From Sipunculus nudus (Eukaryota; Annelida; Sipuncula; Golfingiida; Sipunculidae), in the NCBI GenBank assembly GCA_026874595.1, contig CM049316.1, positions 58,355,676-58,419,675 on the forward strand: a stretch of 64,000 bases of DNA. Direction: 5' to 3'. Position 1 is the stretch's first letter. Every line of letters begins with the position of its first letter. The notes below the pieces were generated by a model, which was given only the letters and a program-made list of their open reading frames with translations, had not been told where the DNA came from and ran no database searches. Positions 51,545-64,000 of the stretch are shown in pieces. The position numbers and the translations under genes were made by a program.

Positions 51545-54424
51545 ACTAGACGACCATAGGTCGAGAGCTTGCCGGACTTAAATGACAGACAAATGGAGAA
51601 ACAGGACAAACTGACGGTTTTCTATCAATTGAATGACTTTTAAAGCGATTGCTGGAACGTTTGGCCTGTTGAACGACATATATCACACAAAAGAACATGA
51701 AATCAGACATAGCTCAAAACAGACAAATATACTGACACACCTGAGAAAACAGACTACAAGTGAAGGTAGAGTTTATAATGTCGGAGATATGGCCAAAAAA
51801 TGATATGGTGTGGAGGCTCTACCGCAGCATCCCCTAGCGGCCATATCCCAAAAATTAAAAAATTTCTTTTGAGATATTATTGTAAGAAATGTTCCAAAAT
51901 GTATATATTATTGTAAGAGATGTTCCAATTCCAAAAGGATTCCTTCAAAACTGTGGCCTGAAGATTGCTAACTGTAAGACGCAAGATCCAGCAATCAGGC
52001 GAAAATGAGGATCACTGACAAACAAACAGACATACTGAAAAACTGTGGCCTGAAGATTGCTAACTGTAAGACGCAAGATCCAGCAAGCAGGTGAAATAGA
52101 GGATCACTGACAAACAGACAGACATACTGAAAAAGTGACACAAGAATAAGACCAGATGACTAACTCAGATTATGGAGAAGATTCAAAGGAAGACAATAAG
52201 TCATAGTGTTTGTAATTAAAGTTTATAGTTTTGTAGTTATGGCAAAGAAATATATATAGGGGAGAGGCGAGTGCAACGCCCCCTATTGGCAATATCCAGA
52301 AAATGAATAATCTGTTTCGAGATATTACTGTAAGATGTAAGATGTAATAGTTTAACAAGTGACCCATGGGTCATGACGTTCAGCTGCCAAGCATGACCTG
52401 CCACATCATGGGCTGAGATTCACAACTTCCAGTCACATTTTGAAGAACCAATTTGCCAATATTTTGAAATTTTCTACGACAACAGAAATATACATCACCT
52501 ATGTCTGGTTAAAACACAGTGACTTGATGGTCTTAGGAAAAATGAATGATTGTTAAGCTATCGGTAACTATTCCCATAGCTTGCTTGATACCTGTCAGTC
52601 TCAAAAGAAACAACAAAAAGGGCAAATATAAGATCAAAATATATAGCAAAAATCAAGGAAATCCATGCAAGAATTATTGAGAAACGGGTGCTTATAAATA
52701 TGAAGTTTGAACCAAATTGAGTGATGCATAGATATGGCATATGTGAAAGACTGAAGGTTTGGGTTGAACAGTTTCACTTGCAAAATGTTCACAACCATTT
52801 AGAATAATTAAGTAATGTGTCCTTGACCTTTGACCTTTTGAACTCGACATCGATAGGCTTCTTCTCCTATTGGTAGGTCAGCCATATATGACAAATGGAA
52901 GGTATAGATTGAAAAGTTTCCTGAAAATGACTCCACACAAAAAGTGGGTGCAGTGAACTTCACCTTTGACCTCAAATTCAACAGGTCTGTTCCCCTGTTG
53001 GCAGAGAAGCGATATCAGTGCTGGGAAGTTTGGAATGAAATGTCTAGCTTGAAATGTTTTCACAACCTTTTAAAAAAATTGGATCCTGTGACCCTGATCT
53101 TTGATCTTGTGACCTAAAAATCTATAGGATTCTTCTCCCTCTTAGAAGGTGAAATATATGTAAAAATTCAAAGAATTGGGATGAAAGATTTGGCTTAAAA
53201 TGCATCCACAGGCATTAAATAAAGGGACTCCTGTGACCTTGACCTTTGACCTGTTGACTTCAAAATAATTATGGTTCTTCCCCTGTTGGTAGATGAGCTG
53301 TATGTGAAAGATGGAAGTTTTTGGATGAAAATTTTAGCTAAAAGAATTATTTCTGTGGGGTGCATACACACCCTGTAACTTCGAGAATATAGGTCAGTGA
53401 CCTAATTTCAGGTTTGCAAGGAGATCATTTTAGAACCTCTAAGACTACATAGGGTTCATGACCCTAGCCCGTACAGTTACGATTTGTGCCCTGCTAACAG
53501 ACGGACGGCCGGTCAGCAGGATGGACAGATGGAAGGACGACGGACAAAGACCCATCGCTATAGCCCAGCATGACTGAAAGTCAGCTAAGCTAAAAATGAT
53601 CCTTTCAAAACGGTGGCCTGTAGAATGCTATCAGTGAGACTCAAGAACCAAAAAGCCGGCGAATTTGAGGACAACTGACAAACAAACAGACAAACTTACA
53701 AAGGGACACAAGATGGAGACAAGATGACTTAATCAGGTTATGGAGAAGACTCAGAGGAAGAAAATAAGCTATAGTTTATGTAATTGAGGCTTAAAATTTT
53801 GGAGATATGGCCAAATAATGATATACTGGATATGTTCGACTGCAGCGCCCTCTAGTGGACATATCCTGAAGACGACAAATGCGTTTCGTGATATTAGTGT
53901 ATGACATAAGATGTAATAGTTTAAAAAGGATTCGTCCACATATCTGACTTGTTGATTGCTATATCTAAAGTGCAAAAACTAGCAAGCAGGCGAATATGAG
54001 GATAAATGACAAACAGACAGACATACTGACAAAGTGACACTAGATGGACACCAGGTGACTTGACAATGTTTTGAAGAAGACCAAGAAAAAGAATATAAGC
54101 TATAGTTTGTGTAATATAGGTTTACTCTTACGGAAATATGTTCAAAAACTGATTTTTTTGGAAGGGTCAAGTGCAGCGCCCCCTAGCGGCCATATCGGGA
54201 AAATGAAAAAAATTTTTGAGATATTAGTATAATACATAAGATGAAGGAACAAACATACACGGGTGACCAACATGCTTTCGAAAATCTAAGATTTCCGGCA
54301 AGTAATACAAGTAATAAAGTCTGGACTGTGCCTCCGGAAAGGCCGACACGCACCGCTGCACACGCCGGCTGCCCACCGTAAGGACCCTGTCGAAACTTGC
54401 GGCAATTGCACATGTCTTCGTGGT
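51545..54424. repeat. Large duplicated block D2
   Basis: Near-identical copy of 33658-36540, with the same internal order: ~330-bp units, ~140-bp monomers with DR1 words at 52824 and 53240, an inverted TCCGTC repeat and a GC-rich end. It runs straight into the 1274-bp satellite, just as D1 runs into block E1. Confidence 0.88.
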
Positions 54425-57400
54425 ATGTATCAGTTTCAAAAGGATGCCTGCATATCTGTGGCCTATAGGGCATGTCACCGTGAAATCGCGAAATCTCATT
54501 CGACGAGAAACGGTGCGAGATTTTGCAAGATTTTTGGTTGGATCACCGAGAACTCACCAAGGGCTACAAGATGCAAAAATTTTGACCTCTCTAGCATAAA
54601 AACTGACAGAGTTAGAAGCTGAAAACTGCATATTTTCAGAATTCAAAGGTTTTACCCCAAAAATAGAGAAATCTGGCAATAGCGCACTTTGGCACCTATG
54701 CGCAAAAACAAGCCCATGGACCCTAGTTTAGGGTTTTGTGATGGAAATGGCCCAATGTTTAATAGTTCTGGAGGTATAGCACCAAAACAAATTTTCATGT
54801 TTTTTCATCTGCAACGCCCCCTGGCGGCCATTTCCAAAATCTGAAAAACCCGTTTCGAGATATTCTTATGTTACATAAAATATCTCAGAATCAGTAAAAT
54901 TGCTGCAAATTTGAAAAATATCACGAAATTCCATGATTTCTCCCCAAAATTGCGTAACCATGGTAACAGCGAAATGAGGCAATTTTGCAGTGTTGGAAGT
55001 GGCCATGCAGTGGCAAATAAAACGGGCTACAGATTAGGTGCCTACGGCTATTTTTGACGAAGGTATGAAGAAAAAACCGTTTTTGAGCTTTTTGGTGACC
55101 CTGACCTTGACCCTTGACCGATCATGACCAAAAACAATAGGCTCCGAGAAGAACCGATTATACACTCTATCTATAAGTTTCAGGACGATTGGTGCAAAAT
55201 TGTGGCCTGTAGAGCGGGGACATACAGACAAACAAACAAACGGAACTGATCAACATACTTGTCGAAATCTCTGATTCCGGCAAGCAATAAACTATAACGC
55301 GACAGAAATGGCAAACCGGCCCGCACAGAGTGCCTGTGGTCACTTATTTTATACGGCGAACGCTATAATTTTTGCAGTCACGGGAAAGCGTGTCTGTCTT
55401 TCATACTAAAACGCGTGCATGCATGCGTGATGGCATATGTATTTGTGCATGCGGGTTTTAATTTTTACAAAGTTGCTAAAATTTGTGGGGACCGTGTATG
55501 ATTAAACAAAAGAGGTCATGGGCAGAAAGGCCATGAAACGCCAATTCATATGGTGTACAGTTTATGTACCTAAAATGTGTAGTTTTGGAGATATGGTTAA
55601 ACAATGATAGTAGGTACGGGGTTGCAGTGCAGCGCCCCCTAGCGGAAATTTTCCAAAAACTGAACAATTGCTTTCGAGATATTAGTGTATGACGTAACAT
55701 GTATCAGTTTCAAAAGGATGCCTGCATATCTGTGGCCTATAGGGCATGTCACCGTGAAATCGCGAAATCTCATTCGACGAGAAACGGTGCGAGATTTTGC
55801 AAGATTTTTGGTTGGATCACCGAGAACTCACCAAGGGCTACAAGATGCAAAAATTTTGACCTCTCTAGCATAAAAACTGACAGAGTTAGAAGCTGAAAAC
55901 TGCATATTTTCAGAATTCAAAGGTTTTACCCCAAAAATAGAGAAATCTGGCAATAGCGCACTTTGGCACCTATGCGCAAAAACAAGCCCATGGACCCTAG
56001 TTTAGGGTTTTGTGATGGAAATGGCCCAATGTTTAATAGTTCTGGAGGTATAGCACCAAAACAAATTTTCAAGTTTTTTCATCTGCAACGCCCCCTGGCG
56101 GCCATTTCCAAAATCTGAAAAACCCGTTTCGAGATATTCTTATGTTACATAAAATATCTCAGAATCAGTAAAATTGCTGCAAATTTGAAAAATATCACGA
56201 AATTCCATGATTTCTGCCCAAAATTGCGTAACCATGGTAACAGCCAAATGAGGCAATTTTGCAGTGTTGGAAGTGGCCATGCAGTGGCAAATAAAACGGG
56301 CTACAGATTAGGTGCCTACGGCTATTTTTGACGAAGGTATGAAGAAAAAACCGTTTTTGAGCTTTTTGGTGACCCTGACCTTGACCCTTGACCGATCATG
56401 ACCAAAAACAATAGGCTCCGAGAAGAACCGATTATACACTCTATCTATAAGTTTCAGGACGATTGGTGCAAAATTGTGGCCTGTAGAGCGGGGACATACA
56501 GACAAACAAACAAACGGAACTGATCAACATACTTGTCGAAATCTCTGATTCCGGCAAGCAATAAACTATAACGCGACAGAAATGGCAAACCGGCCCGCAC
56601 AGAGTGCCTGTGGTCACTTATTTTATACGGCGAACGCTATAATTTTTGCAGTCACGGGAAAGCGTGTCTGTCTTTCATACTAAAACGCGTGCATGCATGC
56701 GTGATGGCATATGTATTTGTGCATGCGGGTTTTAATTTTTACAAAGTTGCTAAAATTTGTGGGGACCGTGTATGATTAAACAAAAGAGGTCATGGGCAGA
56801 AAGGCCATGAAACGCCAATTCATATGGTGTACAGTTTATGTACCTAAAATGTGTAGTTTTGGAGATATGGTTAAACAATGATAGTAGGTACGGGGTTGCA
56901 GTGCAGCGCCCCCTAGCGGAAATTTTCCAAAAACTGAACAATTGCTTTCGAGATATTAGTGTATGACGTAACATGTATCAGTTTCAAAAGGATGCCTGCA
57001 TATCTGTGGCCTATAGGGCATGTCACCGTGAAATCGCGAAATCTCATTCGACGAGAAACGGTGCGAGATTTTGCAAGATTTTTGGTTGGATCACCGAGAA
57101 CTCACCAAGGGCTACAAGATGCAAAAATTTTGACCTCTCTAGCATAAAAACTGACAGAGTTAGAAGCTGAAAACTGCATATTTTCAGAATTCAAAGGTTT
57201 TACCCCAAAAATAGAGAAATCTGGCAATAGCGCACTTTGGCACCTATGCGCAAAAACAAGCCCATGGACCCTAGTTTAGGGTTTTGTGATGGAAATGGCC
57301 CAATGTTTAATAGTTCTGGAGGTATAGCACCAAAACAAATTTTCAAGTTTTTTCATCTGCAACGCCCCCTGGCGGCCATTTCCAAAATCTGAAAAACCCG

Positions 57401-60400
57401 TTTCGAGATATTCTTATGTTACATAAAATATCTCAGAATCAGTAAAATTGCTGCAAATTTGAAAAATATCACGAAATTCCATGATTTCTGCCCAAAATTG
57501 CGTAACCATGGTAACAGCCAAATGAGGCAATTTTGCAGTGTTGGAAGTGGCCATGCAGTGGCAAATAAAACGGGCTACAGATTAGGTGCCTACGGCTATT
57601 TTTGACGAAGGTATGAAGAAAAAACCGTTTTTGAGCTTTTTGGTGACCCTGACCTTGACCCTTGACCGATCATGACCAAAAACAATAGGCTCCGAGAAGA
57701 ACCGATTATACACTCTATCTATAAGTTTCAGGACGATTGGTGCAAAATTGTGGCCTGTAGAGCGGGGACATACAGACAAACAAACAAACGGAACTGATCA
57801 ACATACTTGTCGAAATCTCTGATTCCGGCAAGCAATAAACTATAACGCGACAGAAATGGCAAACCGGCCCGCACAGAGTGCCTGTGGTCACTTATTTTAT
57901 ACGGCGAACGCTATAATTTTTGCAGTCACGGGAAAGCGTGTCTGTCTTTCATACTAAAACGCGTGCATGCATGCGTGATGGCATATGTATTTGTGCATGC
58001 GGGTTTTAATTTTTACAAAGTTGCTAAAATTTGTGGGGACCGTGTATGATTAAACAAAAGAGGTCATGGGCAGAAAGGCCATGAAACGCCAATTCATATG
58101 GTGTACAGTTTATGTACCTAAAATGTGTAGTTTTGGAGATATGGTTAAACAATGATAGTAGGTACGGGGTTGCAGTGCAGCGCCCCCTAGCGGAAATTTT
58201 CCAAAAACTGAACAATTGCTTTCGAGATATTAGTGTATGACGTAACATGTATCAGTTTCAAAAGGATGCCTGCATATCTGTGGCCTATAGGGCATGTCAC
58301 CGTGAAATCGCGAAATCTCATTCGACGAGAAACGGTGCGAGATTTTGCAAGATTTTTGGTTGGATCACCGAGAACTCACCAAGGGCTACAAGATGCAAAA
58401 ATTTTGACCTCTCTAGCATAAAAACTGACAGAGTTAGAAGCTGAAAACTGCATATTTTCAGAATTCAAAGGTTTTACCCCAAAAATAGAGAAATCTGGCA
58501 ATAGCGCACTTTGGCACCTATGCGCAAAAACAAGCCCATGGACCCTAGTTTAGGGTTTTGTGATGGAAATGGCCCAATGTTTAATAGTTCTGGAGGTATA
58601 GCACCAAAACAAATTTTCAAGTTTTTTCATCTGCAACGCCCCCTGGCGGCCATTTCCAAAATCTGAAAAACCCGTTTCGAGATATTCTTATGTTACATAA
58701 AATATCTCAGAATCAGTAAAATTGCTGCAAATTTGAAAAATATCACGAAATTCCATGATTTCTGCCCAAAATTGCGTAACCATGGTAACAGCCAAATGAG
58801 GCAATTTTGCAGTGTTGGAAGTGGCCATGCAGTGGCAAATAAAACGGGCTACAGATTAGGTGCCTACGGCTATTTTTGACGAAGGTATGAAGAAAAAACC
58901 GTTTTTGAGCTTTTTGGTGACCCTGACCTTGACCCTTGACCGATCATGACCAAAAACAATAGGCTCCGAGAAGAACCGATTATACACTCTATCTATAAGT
59001 TTCAGGACGATTGGTGCAAAATTGTGGCCTGTAGAGCGGGGACATACAGACAAACAAACAAACGGAACTGATCAACATACTTGTCGAAATCTCTGATTCC
59101 GGCAAGCAATAAACTATAACGCGACAGAAATGGCAAACCGGCCCGCACAGAGTGCCTGTGGTCACTTATTTTATACGGCGAACGCTATAATTTTTGCAGT
59201 CACGGGAAAGCGTGTCTGTCTTTCATACTAAAACGCGTGCATGCATGCGTGATGGCATATGTATTTGTGCATGCGGGTTTTAATTTTTACAAAGTTGCTA
59301 AAATTTGTGGGGACCGTGTATGATTAAACAAAAGAGGTCATGGGCAGAAAGGCCATGAAACGCCAATTCATATGGTGTACAGTTTATGTACCTAAAATGT
59401 GTAGTTTTGGAGATATGGTTAAACAATGATAGTAGGTACGGGGTTGCAGTGCAGCGCCCCCTAGCGGAAATTTTCCAAAAACTGAACAATTGCTTTCGAG
59501 ATATTAGTGTATGACGTAACATGTATCAGTTTCAAAAGGATGCCTGCATATCTGTGGCCTATAGGGCATGTCACCGTGAAATCGCGAAATCTCATTCGAC
59601 GAGAAACGGTGCGAGATTTTGCAAGATTTTTGGTTGGATCACCGAGAACTCACCAAGGGCTACAAGATGCAAAAATTTTGACCTCTCTAGCATAAAAACT
59701 GACAGAGTTAGAAGCTGAAAACTGCATATTTTCAGAATTCAAAGGTTTTACCCCAAAAATAGAGAAATCTGGCAATAGCGCACTTTGGCACCTATGCGCA
59801 AAAACAAGCCCATGGACCCTAGTTTAGGGTTTTGTGATGGAAATGGCCCAATGTTTAATAGTTCTGGAGGTATAGCACCAAAACAAATTTTCAAGTTTTT
59901 TCATCTGCAACGCCCCCTGGCGGCCATTTCCAAAATCTGAAAAACCCGTTTCGAGATATTCTTATGTTACATAAAATATCTCAGAATCAGTAAAATTGCT
60001 GCAAATTTGAAAAATATCACGAAATTCCATGATTTCTGCCCAAAATTGCGTAACCATGGTAACAGCCAAATGAGGCAATTTTGCAGTGTTGGAAGTGGCC
60101 ATGCAGTGGCAAATAAAACGGGCTACAGATTAGGTGCCTACGGCTATTTTTGACGAAGGTATGAAGAAAAAACCGTTTTTGAGCTTTTTGGTGACCCTGA
60201 CCTTGACCCTTGACCGATCATGACCAAAAACAATAGGCTCCGAGAAGAACCGATTATACACTCTATCTATAAGTTTCAGGACGATTGGTGCAAAATTGTG
60301 GCCTGTAGAGCGGGGACATACAGACAAACAAACAAACGGAACTGATCAACATACTTGTCGAAATCTCTGATTCCGGCAAGCAATAAACTATAACGCGACA

Positions 60401-63400
60401 GAAATGGCAAACCGGCCCGCACAGAGTGCCTGTGGTCACTTATTTTATACGGCGAACGCTATAATTTTTGCAGTCACGGGAAAGCGTGTCTGTCTTTCAT
60501 ACTAAAACGCGTGCATGCATGCGTGATGGCATATGTATTTGTGCATGCGGGTTTTAATTTTTACAAAGTTGCTAAAATTTGTGGGGACCGTGTATGATTA
60601 AACAAAAGAGGTCATGGGCAGAAAGGCCATGAAACGCCAATTCATATGGTGTACAGTTTATGTACCTAAAATGTGTAGTTTTGGAGATATGGTTAAACAA
60701 TGATAGTAGGTACGGGGTTGCAGTGCAGCGCCCCCTAGCGGAAATTTTCCAAAAACTGAACAATTGCTTTCGAGATATTAGTGTATGACGTAACATGTAT
60801 CAGTTTCAAAAGGATGCCTGCATATCTGTGGCCTATAGGGCATGTCACCGTGAAATCGCGAAATCTCATTCGACGAGAAACGGTGCGAGATTTTGCAAGA
60901 TTTTTGGTTGGATCACCGAGAACTCACCAAGGGCTACAAGATGCAAAAATTTTGACCTCTCTAGCATAAAAACTGACAGAGTTAGAAGCTGAAAACTGCA
61001 TATTTTCAGAATTCAAAGGTTTTACCCCAAAAATAGAGAAATCTGGCAATAGCGCACTTTGGCACCTATGCGCAAAAACAAGCCCATGGACCCTAGTTTA
61101 GGGTTTTGTGATGGAAATGGCCCAATGTTTAATAGTTCTGGAGGTATAGCACCAAAACAAATTTTCAAGTTTTTTCATCTGCAACGCCCCCTGGCGGCCA
61201 TTTCCAAAATCTGAAAAACCCGTTTCGAGATATTCTTATGTTACATAAAATATCTCAGAATCAGTAAAATTGCTGCAAATTTGAAAAATATCACGAAATT
61301 CCATGATTTCTGCCCAAAATTGCGTAACCATGGTAACAGCGAAATGAGGCAATTTTGCAGTGTTGGAAGTGGCCATGCAGTGGCAAATAAAACGGGCTAC
61401 AGATTAGGTGCCTACGGCTATTTTTGACGAAGGTATGAAGAAAAAACCGTTTTTGAGCTTTTTGGTGACCCTGACCTTGACCCTTGACCGATCATGACCA
61501 AAAACAATAGGCTCCGAGAAGAACCGATTATACACTCTATCTATAAGTTTCAGGACGATTGGTGCAAAATTGTGGCCTGTAGAGCGGGGACATACAGACA
61601 AACAAACAAACGGAACTGATCAACATACTTGTCGAAATCTCTGATTCCGGCAAGCAATAAACTATAACGCGACAGAAATGGCAAACCGGCCCGCACAGAG
61701 TGCCTGTGGTCACTTATTTTATACGGCGAACGCTATAATTTTTGCAGTCACGGGAAAGCGTGTCTGTCTTTCATACTAAAACGCGTGCATGCATGCGTGA
61801 TGGCATATGTATTTGTGCATGCGGGTTTTAATTTTTACAAAGTTGCTAAAATTTGTGGGGACCGTGTATGATTAAACAAAAGAGGTCATGGGCAGAAAGG
61901 CCATGAAACGCCAATTCATATGGTGTACAGTTTATGTACCTAAAATGTGTAGTTTTGGAGATATGGTTAAACAATGATAGTAGGTACGGGGTTGCAGTGC
62001 AGCGCCCCCTAGCGGAAATTTTCCAAAAACTGAACAATTGCTTTCGAGATATTAGTGTATGACGTAACATGTATCAGTTTCAAAAGGATGCCTGCATATC
62101 TGTGGCCTATAGGGCATGTCACCGTGAAATCGCGAAATCTCATTCGACGAGAAACGGTGCGAGATTTTGCAAGATTTTTGGTTGGATCACCGAGAACTCA
62201 TCAAGGGCTACAAGATGCAAAAATTTTGACCTCTCTAGCATAAAAACTGACAGAGTTAGAAGCTGAAAACTGCATATTTTCAGAATTCAAAGGTTTTACC
62301 CCAAAAATAGAGAAATCTGGCAATAGCGCACTTTGGCACCTATGCGCAAAAACAAGCCCATGGACCCTAGTTTAGGGTTTTGTGATGGAAATGGCCCAAT
62401 GTTTAATAGTTCTGGAGGTATAGCACCAAAACAAATTTTCAAGTTTTTTCATCTGCAACGCCCCCTGGCGGCCATTTCCAAAATCTGAAAAACCCGTTTC
62501 GAGATATTCTTATGTTACATAAAATATCTCAGAATCAGTAAAATTGCTGCAAATTTGAAAAATATCACGAAATTCCATGATTTCTGCCCAAAATTGCGTA
62601 ACCATGGTAACAGCGAAATGAGGCAATTTTGCAGTGTTGGAAGTGGCCATGCAGTGGCAAATAAAACGGGCTACAGATTAGGTGCCTACGGCTATTTTTG
62701 ACGAAGGTATGAAGAAAAAACCGTTTTTGAGCTTTTTGGTGACCCTGACCTTGACCCTTGACCGATCATGACCAAAAACAATAGGCTCCGAGAAGAACCG
62801 ATTATACACTCTATCTATAAGTTTCAGGACGATTGGTGCAAAATTGTGGCCTGTAGAGCGGGGACATACAGACAAACAAACAAACGGAACTGATCAACAT
62901 ACTTGTCGAAATCTCTGATTCCGGCAAGCAATAAACTATAACGCGACAGAAATGGCAAACCGGCCCGCACAGAGTGCCTGTGGTCACTTATTTTATACGG
63001 CGAACGCTATAATTTTTGCAGTCACGGGAAAGCGTGTCTGTCTTTCATACTAAAACGCGTGCATGCATGCGTGATGGCATATGTATTTGTGCATGCGGGT
63101 TTTAATTTTTACAAAGTTGCTAAAATTTGTGGGGACCGTGTATGATTAAACAAAAGAGGTCATGGGCAGAAAGGCCATGAAACGCCAATTCATATGGTGT
63201 ACAGTTTATGTACCTAAAATGTGTAGTTTTGGAGATATGGTTAAACAATGATAGTAGGTACGGGGTTGCAGTGCAGCGCCCCCTAGCGGAAATTTTCCAA
63301 AAACTGAACAATTGCTTTCGAGATATTAGTGTATGACGTAACATGTATCAGTTTCAAAAGGATGCCTGCATATCTGTGGCCTATAGGGCATGTCACCGTG

Positions 63401-64000
63401 AAATCGCGAAATCTCATTCGACGAGAAACGGTGCGAGATTTTGCAAGATTTTTGGTTGGATCACCGAGAACTCACCAAGGGCTACAAGATGCAAAAATTT
63501 TGACCTCTCTAGCATAAAAACTGACAGAGTTAGAAGCTGAAAACTGCATATTTTCAGAATTCAAAGGTTTTACCCCAAAAATAGAGAAATCTGGCAATAG
63601 CGCACTTTGGCACCTATGCGCAAAAACAAGCCCATGGACCCTAGTTTAGGGTTTTGTGATGGAAATGGCCCAATGTTTAATAGTTCTGGAGGTATAGCAC
63701 CAAAACAAATTTTCAAGTTTTTTCATCTGCAACGCCCCCTGGCGGCCATTTCCAAAATCTGAAAAACCCGTTTCGAGATATTCTTATGTTACATAAAATA
63801 TCTCAGAATCAGTAAAATTGCTGCAAATTTGAAAAATATCACGAAATTCCATGATTTCTGCCCAAAATTGCGTAACCATGGTAACAGCCAAATGAGGCAA
63901 TTTTGCAGTGTTGGAAGTGGCCATGCAGTGGCAAATAAAACGGGCTACAGATTAGGTGCCTACGGCTATTTTTGACGAAGGTATGAAGAAAAAACCGTTT
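54425..64000. repeat. 1274-bp satellite array
   Basis: Head-to-tail units starting at 54425, 55699, 56973, 58247, 59521, 60795, 62069 and 63343; the last is cut by the window end. Exact spacing of 1274 bp and only rare single-base differences. The unit is a fusion of a ~860-bp part like block E1 with a ~410-bp part (55285-55698 in unit 1), which includes a GCATGCATGC palindrome and one ~330-type segment. Each unit has two CTCF-like words, one X-box and tandem TGACCTTGACCCTTGACC. Repeated 62-74 codon frames are by-products of the repetition. Confidence 0.97.

Noticed and set aside
54425-64000. Repeated 62-74-residue open frames, identical from unit to unit
   Set aside because: They recur only because the 1274-bp DNA unit recurs; several overlap in different frames and strands, and none resembles a protein family.

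Overview
This is an A+T-rich stretch of an animal nuclear genome: genes split by GT-AG introns, long (TA)n tracts, MITE- and SINE-like repeats, a decayed LTR retrotransposon and a very large tandem-repeat domain. The repeat style (units with tandem TGACCTT motifs, CGCCCCCTAGYGGCC motifs, GACA/ACAA simple repeats) reminds me of marine invertebrates, probably a lophotrochozoan such as a mollusc. That is recollection, not a measured match, and the species cannot be named.

Layout. (1) 1.3-16.6 kb, + strand: a complete cytosolic alpha-carbonic anhydrase gene. Six shared coding exons are followed by two alternative, in-phase last exons (14111-14260 and 16433-16570), each with its own stop, giving predicted proteins of 273 and 269 residues. 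All zinc ligands and active-site residues are present. (2) 19.2-24.3 kb, - strand: a complete four-exon flavin-containing monooxygenase (FMO) gene of 537 codons, convergent with the carbonic anhydrase. Introns and flanks of both genes hold MITE-like repeats, a tRNA-derived SINE, a GIY-YIG-like transposon fragment, two hammerhead-like core motifs and many (TA)n tracts. (3) 26.07-28.8 kb: a Ty3/gypsy pol pseudogene with stops, frameshifts and an internal RT deletion.

(4) 28.8-64.0 kb: more than 35 kb of nested tandem repeats with no supportable protein gene. Building blocks are a ~330-bp monomer, a ~148-bp monomer (two arrays), ~140-bp and ~210-bp monomers, GC-rich inserts and short hairpin repeats. 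Multi-kb pieces are duplicated nearly unchanged (28.8-30.7 kb with 47.2-49.2 kb; 33.7-37.4 kb with 51.5-55.3 kb; 38.6-40.5 kb with 42.3-44.2 kb). The window ends inside a satellite of 1274-bp units (7.5 copies seen, almost identical).

The most striking unexplained signal is that the repeat units preserve, always in one orientation, words resembling regulatory-protein sites: a CTCF-like word (about forty copies), an RFX X-box palindrome (18 copies) and tandem nuclear-receptor half-sites (six perfect DR1 elements). They also hold short hairpins, one of which shows a compensatory stem change. Motif matches were made by eye; their function is inference.
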